A DNA stretch of 6,523 nucleotides, taken from NCBI GenBank assembly GCA_008932955.1, contig WBXE01000137.1:1-6523 (forward strand), given 5' to 3'. The translations under genes were made by a program, and so were the position numbers. Within the stretch, counting starts at the first letter, position 1. The number at the start of each line of letters is the position of its first letter. The notes below the pieces were generated by a model that saw only the letters and a program-made list of their open reading frames with translations, had not been told where the DNA came from and made no database searches. This DNA is from Verrucomicrobiota bacterium (GTDB lineage Bacteria > Verrucomicrobiota > Verrucomicrobiia > Verrucomicrobiales > Akkermansiaceae). Shown here one piece after another: positions 1-6,106 of this stretch.

Positions 1-111
1 CTAGCCTGATGAAGTGCGTCGCCTGACCCAAGACCAGATAAGATCTCGGTTCCTGAACTCGGTGGAAATGCTTTGACATATTTTGACGCCTTTGAGGTCG
101 GAATCAAACGA

Positions 112-150
112 AACGCAGAGCGCTGAGGTCGCAGAGGGATACGCGGAGAT
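112..150. repeat. Degenerate GCAGAG-type 9-nt tandem repeat
   Basis: The plus strand reads as consecutive 9-mers: ACGCAGAGC, GCTGAGGTC, GCAGAGGGA, TACGCGGAG. Each is a variant of a GCAGAGGNN-like word. Dispersed intergenic repeats of this kind are familiar to me from Verrucomicrobiota and some other environmental phyla; that is recall, not a search result. Translated on the minus strand it gives a low-complexity peptide (residues such as SAYPSATSALCVSF) of the sort often mis-annotated as hypothetical proteins. No function is visible. Confidence 0.5.
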
Positions 151-220
151 GATTGATGGGGGTTGGCACCGGGTCGTCAGGGCCGCCTCAAGCATTAGCG
201 ATATAGCAAAATCACCTGCG

Positions 221-330
221 GCTAAGGAGCCACCACATTCCTGTGGTGGTAGCGGAAGGGCGGCCCATGAATGAGCGCCTAAGGCGTGCTGCATGGTCGG
301 TCCTTCCGCACGACGACAGTAAGGTCGTCG
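221..330. repeat. Compact hairpin cluster (possible REP/MITE-like element or structured RNA)
   Basis: Inverted repeats follow one another almost without spacing. CCACCACA (230-237) pairs with TGTGGTGG (242-249) around a 4-nt loop, with an outer GCTA/TAGC pair (221-224/250-253). GCGGAAGG (252-259) pairs with CCTTCCGC (302-309), enclosing a small GCGCC/GGCGT hairpin (275-287). CGACGAC (311-317) pairs with GTCGTCG (324-330) around a 6-nt loop. The first two stems share two bases, so they compete at their edges. No open frame or known RNA family is recognised. A dispersed palindromic repeat is the simplest reading; a non-coding RNA is the alternative. Confidence 0.4.
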
Positions 331-410
331 CTCCCTAGATGCGTCATCCGCACCCAGTTACTCGGGAAGGCTTAGGGGCACCGAAAGAAACCCTGCGATT
401 TGCTCTCCTA

Positions 411-462
411 GCTCCGCTGCCCTGCGGGGCTTTCGCTCCGCTCAAGTCTATCTCGCTCCGCT
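411..462. repeat. Three GCTCCGCT copies around the nuoA stop codon
   Basis: GCTCCGCT occurs at 411-418, 435-442 and 455-462; the last two extend to TCGCTCCGCT. On the minus strand it reads AGCGGAGC. The rightmost copy lies inside nuoA and encodes part of its last residues (Ser-Gly-Ala), so the repeat appears to have shaped the extreme C-terminus. The spacings are 24 and 20 nt. Confidence 0.5.
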
Positions 463-843
463 GGGTTTGGAGAGGGCGCGCCAGTCCAGCAGGCCCTTGC
501 TCCAGGCCCACAGCAAGCCCTCGGCGAGGAGCAGCAGAAAGAACATGGCGGCGATAAAGGCTGGGTAACCGAGCTTGAGGAAGCTCACTGCGAAGGGCAG
601 CAGGAACACGGTTTCCACATCGAACAACAGGAACAACAAACCGAACAGATAGTACTTCGAGTGGAAGCGCGTCTGCCGATCGGAAAGCGGATTGACCCCG
701 CATTCGTAGAGGGCATTTTTTTCCGCGCCCTTTTTGATAGGGGTAAAAAACGTCATCCAGAGGCGGGCCAGCGCCAGCGCGCCGAGGGGCACGGCCAGGG
801 CCACGGCGAAGAAAATCAGGACTGGCAGATAGGGATGATTCAT
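448..843 (-). CDS. nuoA: NADH-quinone oxidoreductase subunit A
   Basis: This is the small membrane subunit of complex I, which in the family sits next to NuoH and NuoJ/K at the quinone-binding joint of the peripheral and membrane arms. The 131-residue length fits. Three hydrophobic segments lie at about 5-29, 62-88 and 93-117. The loop after the first carries the conserved YECG (46-49), and the second opens with the family signature FHSKYYLFGLLFLLFDVETVF (about 60-80), including acidic Asp75 and Glu77. The ATG at 843 lies 3 nt after the stop of the Rrf2 gene, so translation is probably coupled; no Shine-Dalgarno site is visible. It is the last gene of the cluster. Unusually, no nuoB follows within 447 nt, so the other subunits must be beyond the window or elsewhere. 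The C-terminal tail (KPSGAR) overlaps a short repeat. Confidence 0.95.
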   Translation of the reverse strand: MNHPYLPVLIFFAVALAVPLGALALARLWMTFFTPIKKGAEKNALYECGVNPLSDRQTRFHSKYYLFGLLFLLFDVETVFLLPFAVSFLKLGYPAFIAAMFFLLLLAEGLLWAWSKGLLDWRALSKPSGAR

Positions 844-846
844 GAG

Positions 847-1269
847 TCAGGCGCGGGGTGAGTTCTCATAGGCGAGCACGTCGGCCAGGGTCATGGTGGC
901 GAGGCGCACGCGGTACGTCTGATGAAATGCCTCCCAAAACGTGTTCGGTCGAGGATTTTCCGCGGCCGCCTCGTCGCCCGCCGGAGTGCGCGTGCTTTCC
1001 ACCGCGCGTTGAGTCTGCAACAGCGAAATGTGCTCAGGCCGCCGGGCGAGTTTCACCCCGCCCTTGTAGCCACGCTTGCTTTCGACCATACCCGCCTCAC
1101 ACAACCGGTGCAGCACCTTGGATAAATACGGCAATGGCATATCCGTGCAGACCGCGATTTCACGCAACATCATCGACTCCGTGCCGCGCCGGGCGAGGCA
1201 GACTAGCGCGGCGATGGCGTATCCGGTGGTTTGTGAAAACGATAGCCTCTGGCGGTTCAGATTTTCCAA
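847..1269 (-). CDS. Rrf2-family winged-helix transcriptional regulator
   Basis: The protein has 140 residues, typical of Rrf2/IscR-type regulators. The N-terminal half is a winged helix: the opening LSFSQTTGYAIAALVCLAR (9-27), a helix-turn-helix around LREIA and LPYLSKVLHRLCEAG (35-60), and the wing SKRGYKGGVKLAR (64-76). IscR and NsrR bind an Fe-S cluster through cysteines at about 90-110. Here that stretch (88-112) has none; the only cysteines are Cys24, Cys41 and Cys57 in the DNA-binding half. It therefore either lacks a cluster or binds one differently. The start is TTG at 1269, overlapping the end of the upstream gene by 13 nt. An in-frame CTG at 1260 is the alternative, and a stop at 1302-1300 limits any extension. 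Its place inside the operon suggests autoregulation of nifJ and its neighbours (inference). Confidence 0.88.
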   Translation of the reverse strand: MENLNRQRLSFSQTTGYAIAALVCLARRGTESMMLREIAVCTDMPLPYLSKVLHRLCEAGMVESKRGYKGGVKLARRPEHISLLQTQRAVESTRTPAGDEAAAENPRPNTFWEAFHQTYRVRLATMTLADVLAYENSPRA

Positions 1270-2249
1270 AGTTGCAGCACGCGTAGGTAGTTGGCGCGCT
1301 CATACACCGATGGATCCGGGCAATGGCCGAGGCTCATGCTGCCGCGCATCTGCTCGACCGACTCATACTCGTGGGCGTCCATCCAGCGGCTCAGATCGGC
1401 GAGCAGGCCGGCGAGATGTTGGGGCCCGTGCTTGAGTAAGCTGGACACCACCTGCACCACATCGGCACCGACCATGATGCCTTTGATGATATCCTCGAAC
1501 GTGTGAACACCGCCGCTCAGTGCGATGTCGGCCTTGATGTGGCCGTGAATGATGGCGATCCAACGCAGGCGCTGACGCAGTTCCGTCGAGCTGGACAGTT
1601 CGAGGTGGGGCTTGGCTTCGAGTTCCTCTATATTGATATCCGGCTGATAGAACCGGTTGAACATGACCACCCCGGCGGCACCGCGGGCGTCGAGTTGCTT
1701 GGCGAAATGCCCCGGCGAGGAGAAATACGGCGAGAGCTTCACCGATATCGGGATAGTCACGCTGGCCTTGACCGCCTCCAGAATGTCGAGGCTGCGTTTT
1801 TCAACTTCAATACCGGGTTCATTAGGATTGGTTGCGACGTAATAGACGTTGAGTTCGAGCGCGTCGGCGCCCGCCTGTTGGATAAGGCGCGCGTGATCGG
1901 TCCAACCGCCCATACTGATGCCGTTGAGTGAACCGATGACGGGGATGGCCACCGTCTCTTTGATTTTAGCGATTTGCTCCAGATATTTATCCGGTCCGAG
2001 AGCGTAGTCGGTCATCTGCGGGAAGTACGAGCTGGCCTCCGACGAGGAATCTGCCGAAAACTCGGTGTGGGCAAACTCCGCAAGTTGTTGGCTGGTGATC
2101 TGCTCTTCAAACAACGAGTGCATGATGATCGCTGCGGCACCGGCATCTTCGAGTCCGCGCACGGTGTCGAGCTTGTCTACCATCGGTGAGGCCCCGGGCA
2201 TCACCGGGTTTTTCAGGGACAAGCCCAGATAGCTGGTGGAGAGGTCCAT
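1257..2249 (-). CDS. Dihydroorotate dehydrogenase-like flavoprotein
   Basis: This 330-residue protein has the FMN-binding TIM barrel of the dihydroorotate dehydrogenase/PreA superfamily. Visible signatures are LKNPVMPGASPM (12-23), IPVIGSLNG (102-110), the flavin-contacting lysine in SVKLSP (169-174), FNR (197-199), SGGV (245-248) and GADVVQV (261-267). True DHODs have a catalytic Cys or Ser in an ELN-x-S/C-CPN motif. Here the equivalent reads ELNVYYVATNP (132-142), with no Cys or Ser. That matches the DHOD-like subgroup described as keeping the FMN site but lacking catalytic residues. Pyrimidine synthesis is therefore an unlikely role. It begins 5 nt after the nifJ stop, so a function in electron transfer or in support of the oxidoreductase is plausible but inferred. 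ATG start at 2249; no clear Shine-Dalgarno site. Confidence 0.9.
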   Translation of the reverse strand: MDLSTSYLGLSLKNPVMPGASPMVDKLDTVRGLEDAGAAAIIMHSLFEEQITSQQLAEFAHTEFSADSSSEASSYFPQMTDYALGPDKYLEQIAKIKETVAIPVIGSLNGISMGGWTDHARLIQQAGADALELNVYYVATNPNEPGIEVEKRSLDILEAVKASVTIPISVKLSPYFSSPGHFAKQLDARGAAGVVMFNRFYQPDINIEELEAKPHLELSSSTELRQRLRWIAIIHGHIKADIALSGGVHTFEDIIKGIMVGADVVQVVSSLLKHGPQHLAGLLADLSRWMDAHEYESVEQMRGSMSLGHCPDPSVYERANYLRVLQLWKI

Positions 2250-2254
2250 GGCGC

Positions 2255-5200
2255 TCAGAGGGCAGGGTTGAAGGGTTCAGCGGCGGCGGCGGACGCGCCA
2301 TTGGCGGCCAACTTTTGATAGAGGGCGAAGCGCTCCTTGACGGAAGCGGCGGCCATTTGTTGGAGCATCGCCGACCGTTCGGGGTTGATGCGCTCCAACA
2401 TTTGGAAGCGGGTCTCGTTGCGGGTGAATTCGGCGAGCGAAGCTTTCGGCGGGCTGGAGTCGAGCTTCATCGGGTTTTCGCCGTTGGCCGTGCGGCGCGG
2501 ATCGAAGCGGAACAAGGGCCAGTAGCCGCAAGCGACCGCCCGTTTCTGTTGTTCGATGCCTTGCGACAGGCTGTAGCCGTGGGCGACGCAGTGGCTGTAC
2601 GCAATAACGAGCGAAGGCCCGTCATAACTCTCCGCCTCGCGCAACGCGGTAACCGTCTGTGCGTCCTTGGCTCCGAAGGCCACCCGCGCCACATACACCG
2701 ATCCATAGGTGGTGGCGATGAGCCCGAGGTCCTTTTTCGGTAGAGCCTTGCCGGCCATGCTGAACTTGGCCACCGCGCCCAGCGGCGTGGACTTGGATTG
2801 TTGGCCTCCGGTGTTAGAGTAAACTTCGGTGTCGAGCACCAGGATGTTGACGTTGCGGCCGGAAGCAATCACGTGATCGAGCCCGCCGAAACCAATGTCA
2901 TAGGCCCAGCCGTCGCCACCGACGATCCACACACTCTTGTCCACCAGATAGTCACCGATCTGGCTGAGGGCGCGTGCCTCACGGCTGCTCTGCCCGTTGA
3001 GCGCCTGGCGCATCGCCACCACCCGCTCGCGCTGGGCGTTGATGCCCGATTCGTTAGATTGGTCGGCGCCGAGCATGGCGCTGACGAGGTCATCACCTAA
3101 CAAGCCAACCTGTTGGCTTAGCAACAGGTTGGCGTAGGCGCGGGTTTGGTCGAGGCTGGCGCGGAAGCCGAGGCCGAACTCGGCGTTGTCTTCAAACAAC
3201 GAGTTGGCCCAAGCCGGACCGCGGCCGCAGGCGTCCTTGGTGTATGGAGTGGTGGGCAGGTTGCCGCCGTAGATAGACGAACAGCCGGTGGCATTGGCGA
3301 TGAGCAAGCGGTCGCCGAACAATTGGGTAAGCAACTTGATGTAGGGGGTTTCGCCGCAACCGGCGCAGGCACCCGAGTATTCAAACAGCGGCCGCATGAA
3401 CTGCGAGGTCTTGACGTCGTCGCGCAACATCGCGCGGTCCGGATCGGGCAGGTCGAGGAAGAACGCGTAGTTTTCGCGCTCGGCATCGCGCAGTGGCAGT
3501 TGCGCCACCATGTTGATGGCCTTGCGGCTGGGGTTGCTCTTATCCTTGGCGGGGCAGACGTTGACGCAGAGTTGGCAACCGGTGCAGTCCTCGGGAGCGA
3601 CCTGCAGCGAGTACACCAGGCCGGGGTATTCGCGCACTTTGAACTGAGTGGATTTGAAGGTGGCCGGCGCATTAGTTAGATGATCGGGTGTAAATACCTT
3701 GGGGCGGATCGCCGCGTGCGGGCACACCATCGCGCACTTGTTGCACTGGATGCAGATATCCGTTTCCCACACCGGGATTTCCTCGGCGATGTTGCGCTTT
3801 TCCCACTGGGTGGTTCCGGTGGGCCAGACGCCATCCACCGGAAAGGCGCTAACGGGCAGCAGGTCGCCCTTGCCGGCGAGCATCAGCGCGGTGACGCGTT
3901 GCACGAAGTCCGGCGCGCTCGCCGGCACCAGCGCTGCCTGGACCACGCTGGAGGTGGCGGTTTGCGGGTAGTCGATGCGGACGAGGTTTTCGAGCGTGCG
4001 GTCCACCGCGTCGTAATTGCGTTGGACCACCGCGTCGCCACGTTTGCCGTAGGTTTTCTTGATGGCGTACTTGATGGCGGCGATGGCTTCGTCCTTTTCC
4101 AACACTCCGGAGATGGCGAAATAGCACGTCTGCATGATCGTGTTGATGCGCCCGGCCATGCCGCAATCGCGCGCCACGGTGCTGGCGTCGATGGCATACA
4201 ACTCAAGTTGCTTGGCGATAATTTGTTGTTGCAGATCCGCCGGCAGGCTGTCCCACACCGCGTTGGGATCGCCCGGTGAATTGAGCAGAAAAATCCCGCC
4301 GGCCTTGGTGTAATCGAGCACATTGATTTGTTGCAACAAATCGAAGCGGTGACAGGCGACGAACTCAGCGCTGCGAATCAGATAGGTCGAGCGGATCGGT
4401 GCCGGCCCGAAGCGCAAATGCGAAACGGTCATCGCGCCGGCCTTCTTCGAATCATAGACGAAGTAGCCTTGGGCGAAGTTATCAGTGCCTTCGCCGATCA
4501 TCTTGATGCTATTTTTGTTAGCGCCGACGGTTCCATCAGATCCGAGGCCGAAGAACACCGCTTGTTTCATCCCGGCGGGCACCACTTCAAAGTCCGGATC
4601 GTAGTCGAGCGATAGGCCGGTGACATCATCGTTGATGCCCACGGTGAATGTTACTTTCGGGGTGGGCTTGGCCAGTTCGTCAAACACCGCTTTGACCATC
4701 GACGGGGTGAATTCCTTGGAGCCCAAGCCATAGCGCCCACCGATCACGCGGATCTGATGGGTGCCTTGCATCAAGCCGAGGGTATCGGCCTGACGCAACG
4801 CGGCGACCACATCGAGGAACAATGGCTCACCCACCGCGCCGGGTTCTTTCGTCCGGTCCAGCACTGCGATCGACTTCACCGTCTTGGGCAGCGCCGCGGC
4901 AAAGTCTGCCACCGAAAACGGCCGGTACAAACGCACCTTCACCAGCCCGGTTTTCTCACCTTGCTCGTTGAGCCAGCCGACGGCCTCGCCCGCCGCTTCG
5001 GCGCCCGAGCCCATCATCACAATGACCCGCTCGGCGGCCGTATCGCCCTCGTAATCAAACGGCTGGTAGGCGCGGCCGGTGCGCACAGCGAAAGCATCCA
5101 TCGCTTCTCTAACCAATCCGGGAAGCCCATCGTAGAACAAATTGCAGCCTTCGCGGGCTTGGAAGAACACGTCGGGATTTTGCGCCGTGCCGCGGATCAT

Positions 5201-5851
5201 CGGGCGGTCGGGCGTGAGCGCCCGCTCGCGGTTGGCCCGAATACTCTCGTCGTCGATGAGTGCACGCAAGTCATCGTCACTGAGCAAGGCGATTTTGGCT
5301 ACCTCGTGGGACGTGCGGAAACCATCGAAAAAGTGCAGAAACGGCACCCGCGAACGCAGGGTGACCATTTGCGAAATGAGCGCCGTATCCTGGGCCTCCT
5401 GCACCGAGCCGCCTACCAGCATCGCAAATCCGGTCTGGCGGCACGCCATCACATCCGAGTGGTCGCCAAAAATACTCAACGCGTGGGTCGCCAGCGCCCG
5501 CGCCGTCACGTGCAGGCAGAATGGGATCAACTCGCCGGCGATCTTGTACATGTTGGGTATCATCAGCAGCAAGCCCTGCGACGCCGTGAACGACGCACTG
5601 AGCGACCCGGCCAGCAAAGCCCCGTGCAAGGCTCCGGCGGCACCGCCTTCCGACTGCATTTCCAGCACGCTGGGGACCGCGCCCCACAGGTTTTTGCGTC
5701 CTGCGGCCGACCATTCATCCGCCAACTCCGCCATCGGCGACGACGGCGTGATCGGGTAAATGGCGAAAAACTCGTTGAGTCGGTAAGCCACGGCGGCCAC
5801 CGCTTCGTTCGCGTCAAGCGTGCCCATGGCACTGGGGGTTGAGGAGTTCAC
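2255..5851 (-). CDS. nifJ: Pyruvate:ferredoxin (flavodoxin) oxidoreductase
   Basis: This single-chain 1198-residue enzyme converts pyruvate and CoA to acetyl-CoA and CO2, passing electrons to ferredoxin or flavodoxin in the cytoplasm; family members run about 1170-1200 residues. In order: N-terminal pyrimidine-binding domain (about 10-260) with YPITPSSPM (32-40) and Glu68; domain II (275-390); gamma domain (430-620) with YDSKKAGAMTVSHLRFG (466-482); EKR-type linker (640-690); two [4Fe-4S] motifs, Cys700/703/706/710 and Cys756/759/762/766; and a TPP domain (about 825-1100) with GDGWAYDIG (979-987) and DTEVYSNTGGQ (1007-1017). Cys829, Cys832, Cys857 and Cys1088 match the proximal cluster ligands, so all three clusters look intact. 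The frame opens with GTG at 5851, directly after a TAG. ATG at 5827 (residue 9) aligns better with family N-termini and may be the true start, giving 1190 residues. First gene of the operon. Confidence 0.97.
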   Translation of the reverse strand: MNSSTPSAMGTLDANEAVAAVAYRLNEFFAIYPITPSSPMAELADEWSAAGRKNLWGAVPSVLEMQSEGGAAGALHGALLAGSLSASFTASQGLLLMIPNMYKIAGELIPFCLHVTARALATHALSIFGDHSDVMACRQTGFAMLVGGSVQEAQDTALISQMVTLRSRVPFLHFFDGFRTSHEVAKIALLSDDDLRALIDDESIRANRERALTPDRPMIRGTAQNPDVFFQAREGCNLFYDGLPGLVREAMDAFAVRTGRAYQPFDYEGDTAAERVIVMMGSGAEAAGEAVGWLNEQGEKTGLVKVRLYRPFSVADFAAALPKTVKSIAVLDRTKEPGAVGEPLFLDVVAALRQADTLGLMQGTHQIRVIGGRYGLGSKEFTPSMVKAVFDELAKPTPKVTFTVGINDDVTGLSLDYDPDFEVVPAGMKQAVFFGLGSDGTVGANKNSIKMIGEGTDNFAQGYFVYDSKKAGAMTVSHLRFGPAPIRSTYLIRSAEFVACHRFDLLQQINVLDYTKAGGIFLLNSPGDPNAVWDSLPADLQQQIIAKQLELYAIDASTVARDCGMAGRINTIMQTCYFAISGVLEKDEAIAAIKYAIKKTYGKRGDAVVQRNYDAVDRTLENLVRIDYPQTATSSVVQAALVPASAPDFVQRVTALMLAGKGDLLPVSAFPVDGVWPTGTTQWEKRNIAEEIPVWETDICIQCNKCAMVCPHAAIRPKVFTPDHLTNAPATFKSTQFKVREYPGLVYSLQVAPEDCTGCQLCVNVCPAKDKSNPSRKAINMVAQLPLRDAERENYAFFLDLPDPDRAMLRDDVKTSQFMRPLFEYSGACAGCGETPYIKLLTQLFGDRLLIANATGCSSIYGGNLPTTPYTKDACGRGPAWANSLFEDNAEFGLGFRASLDQTRAYANLLLSQQVGLLGDDLVSAMLGADQSNESGINAQRERVVAMRQALNGQSSREARALSQIGDYLVDKSVWIVGGDGWAYDIGFGGLDHVIASGRNVNILVLDTEVYSNTGGQQSKSTPLGAVAKFSMAGKALPKKDLGLIATTYGSVYVARVAFGAKDAQTVTALREAESYDGPSLVIAYSHCVAHGYSLSQGIEQQKRAVACGYWPLFRFDPRRTANGENPMKLDSSPPKASLAEFTRNETRFQMLERINPERSAMLQQMAAASVKERFALYQKLAANGASAAAAEPFNPAL

Positions 5852-6075
5852 ACCCTATGAAGGAGCTCAAAGGATTCAGAGGTCCACATAATAGCAGATA
5901 CTGGAGTGCAAAAAGCAATTGACGCGAAGCCCCGCTTAGGAGCCGGAGCCTTCCTGCCCCTCCGGCTCATGAGATGCCCAGGAGAAAGCCCCCAGACCGC
6001 TTTCTTTGCTCCGAACATGGCCCCATAGCGCTGTCCCGCCGTCCCTCCTTGACGGCGTTTCTTGAGCTTGCGCAT
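5848..6075 (-). CDS. Possible small basic protein ORF ahead of nifJ (uncertain)
   Basis: This is a 75-codon frame starting with ATG at 6075, 1 nt after a purine-rich GGGGAGGAGAGG, the strongest Shine-Dalgarno-like stretch in the window, although close to the ATG. Its TGA (5850-5848) overlaps the nifJ GTG as GTGA, the usual geometry of coupled genes. The first 50 residues are very basic (MRKLKKRRQGG..., then SRRGRKAPAPKRG); the last 25 look unlike a protein. I recognise no family. Against it: codon use (many AGG, GGA, CCT) differs from the neighbours, three hairpins lie inside the frame, the best candidate nifJ promoter lies inside its 3' end, and its own promoter would have to sit in the tRNA gene. 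It may be a leader peptide, a small gene or chance. Confidence 0.22.
   Translation of the reverse strand: MRKLKKRRQGGTAGQRYGAMFGAKKAVWGLSPGHLMSRRGRKAPAPKRGFASIAFCTPVSAIMWTSESFELLHRV
5888..5918 (-). promoter_or_regulatory. Candidate sigma-70-type promoter of nifJ operon
   Basis: Read on the minus strand, an extended -10 element TGC-TATTAT (hexamer at 5893-5888) matches TGN-TATAAT with one mismatch. A weak -35, TTGCTT (5918-5913), lies 19 nt upstream, longer than the optimum. Transcription would start near 5881, giving a leader of about 30 nt to the GTG or 54 nt to the ATG. The -35 is poor, so the assignment depends mainly on the extended -10 and position. Confidence 0.35.
5940..6057 (-). promoter_or_regulatory. 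Three consecutive hairpins upstream of nifJ
   Basis: Three perfect inverted repeats follow one another. CGCCGTC/GACGGCG (6037-6043/6051-6057) has a 7-nt loop, AGAAAGC/GCTTTCT (5983-5989/5999-6005) a 9-nt loop, and GAGCCGGAG/CTCCGGCTC (5940-5948/5960-5968) an 11-nt loop. On the minus strand the first loop is exactly AAGGAGG. On the plus strand the same hairpin is followed by TTTCTT and resembles an intrinsic terminator, but no plus-strand gene precedes it. The block lies between the tRNA gene and nifJ. It could be a structured leader, if transcription begins upstream of the candidate promoter, or simply intergenic palindromes. Confidence 0.35.
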
Positions 6076-6106
6076 CCTCTCCTCCCCAGATACCTTGCCC
6101 CCCGCC

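Larger units (their letters stand above)
1..447. other. Intergenic region downstream of nuoA, repeat-rich
   Basis: I find no supportable gene in this stretch. A 97-codon minus-strand frame (294-1) is open, but it reads straight through the GCAGAG repeat and the hairpins, resembles no family and has no ribosome binding site I would trust. The region holds a degenerate 9-nt repeat (about 112-150), a cluster of hairpins (221-330) and three GCTCCGCT copies (411-462) that run into the 3' end of nuoA. A nuoB gene, the usual neighbour of nuoA, would lie here on the minus strand and is absent. I see no convincing terminator for the operon: the short GCCC/GGGC hairpin at 419-430 has no T-run on the minus strand. 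Confidence 0.7.

Noticed and set aside
73..101. TTGACA at 73-78 as a plus-strand promoter
   Set aside because: No -10-like sequence lies at 16-18 nt spacing, and no plus-strand gene follows.
1..294. 97-codon minus-strand ORF at the left edge
   Set aside because: It runs through the GCAGAG repeat and hairpins, has no recognisable family, and its composition looks non-coding.
419..430. Short GCCC/GGGC hairpin as operon terminator
   Set aside because: The stem has only 4 bp and no T-run follows on the minus strand.
344..703. Minus-strand ORF overlapping the 3' half of nuoA in another frame
   Set aside because: The nuoA frame carries clear family motifs; this one is an Arg-rich shadow.
858..1286. 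142-codon plus-strand ORF opposite the Rrf2 gene
   Set aside because: It is antisense to a recognisable winged-helix regulator; composition is Arg/Pro/Ala-rich without motifs.
4757..5842. 361-codon plus-strand ORF antisense to nifJ, and similar ones (e.g. 3680-4279, 3146-3679)
   Set aside because: They lie wholly inside an intact, motif-complete nifJ. Their translations are low-complexity Arg/His/Gly-rich shadows typical of GC-rich codon bias.
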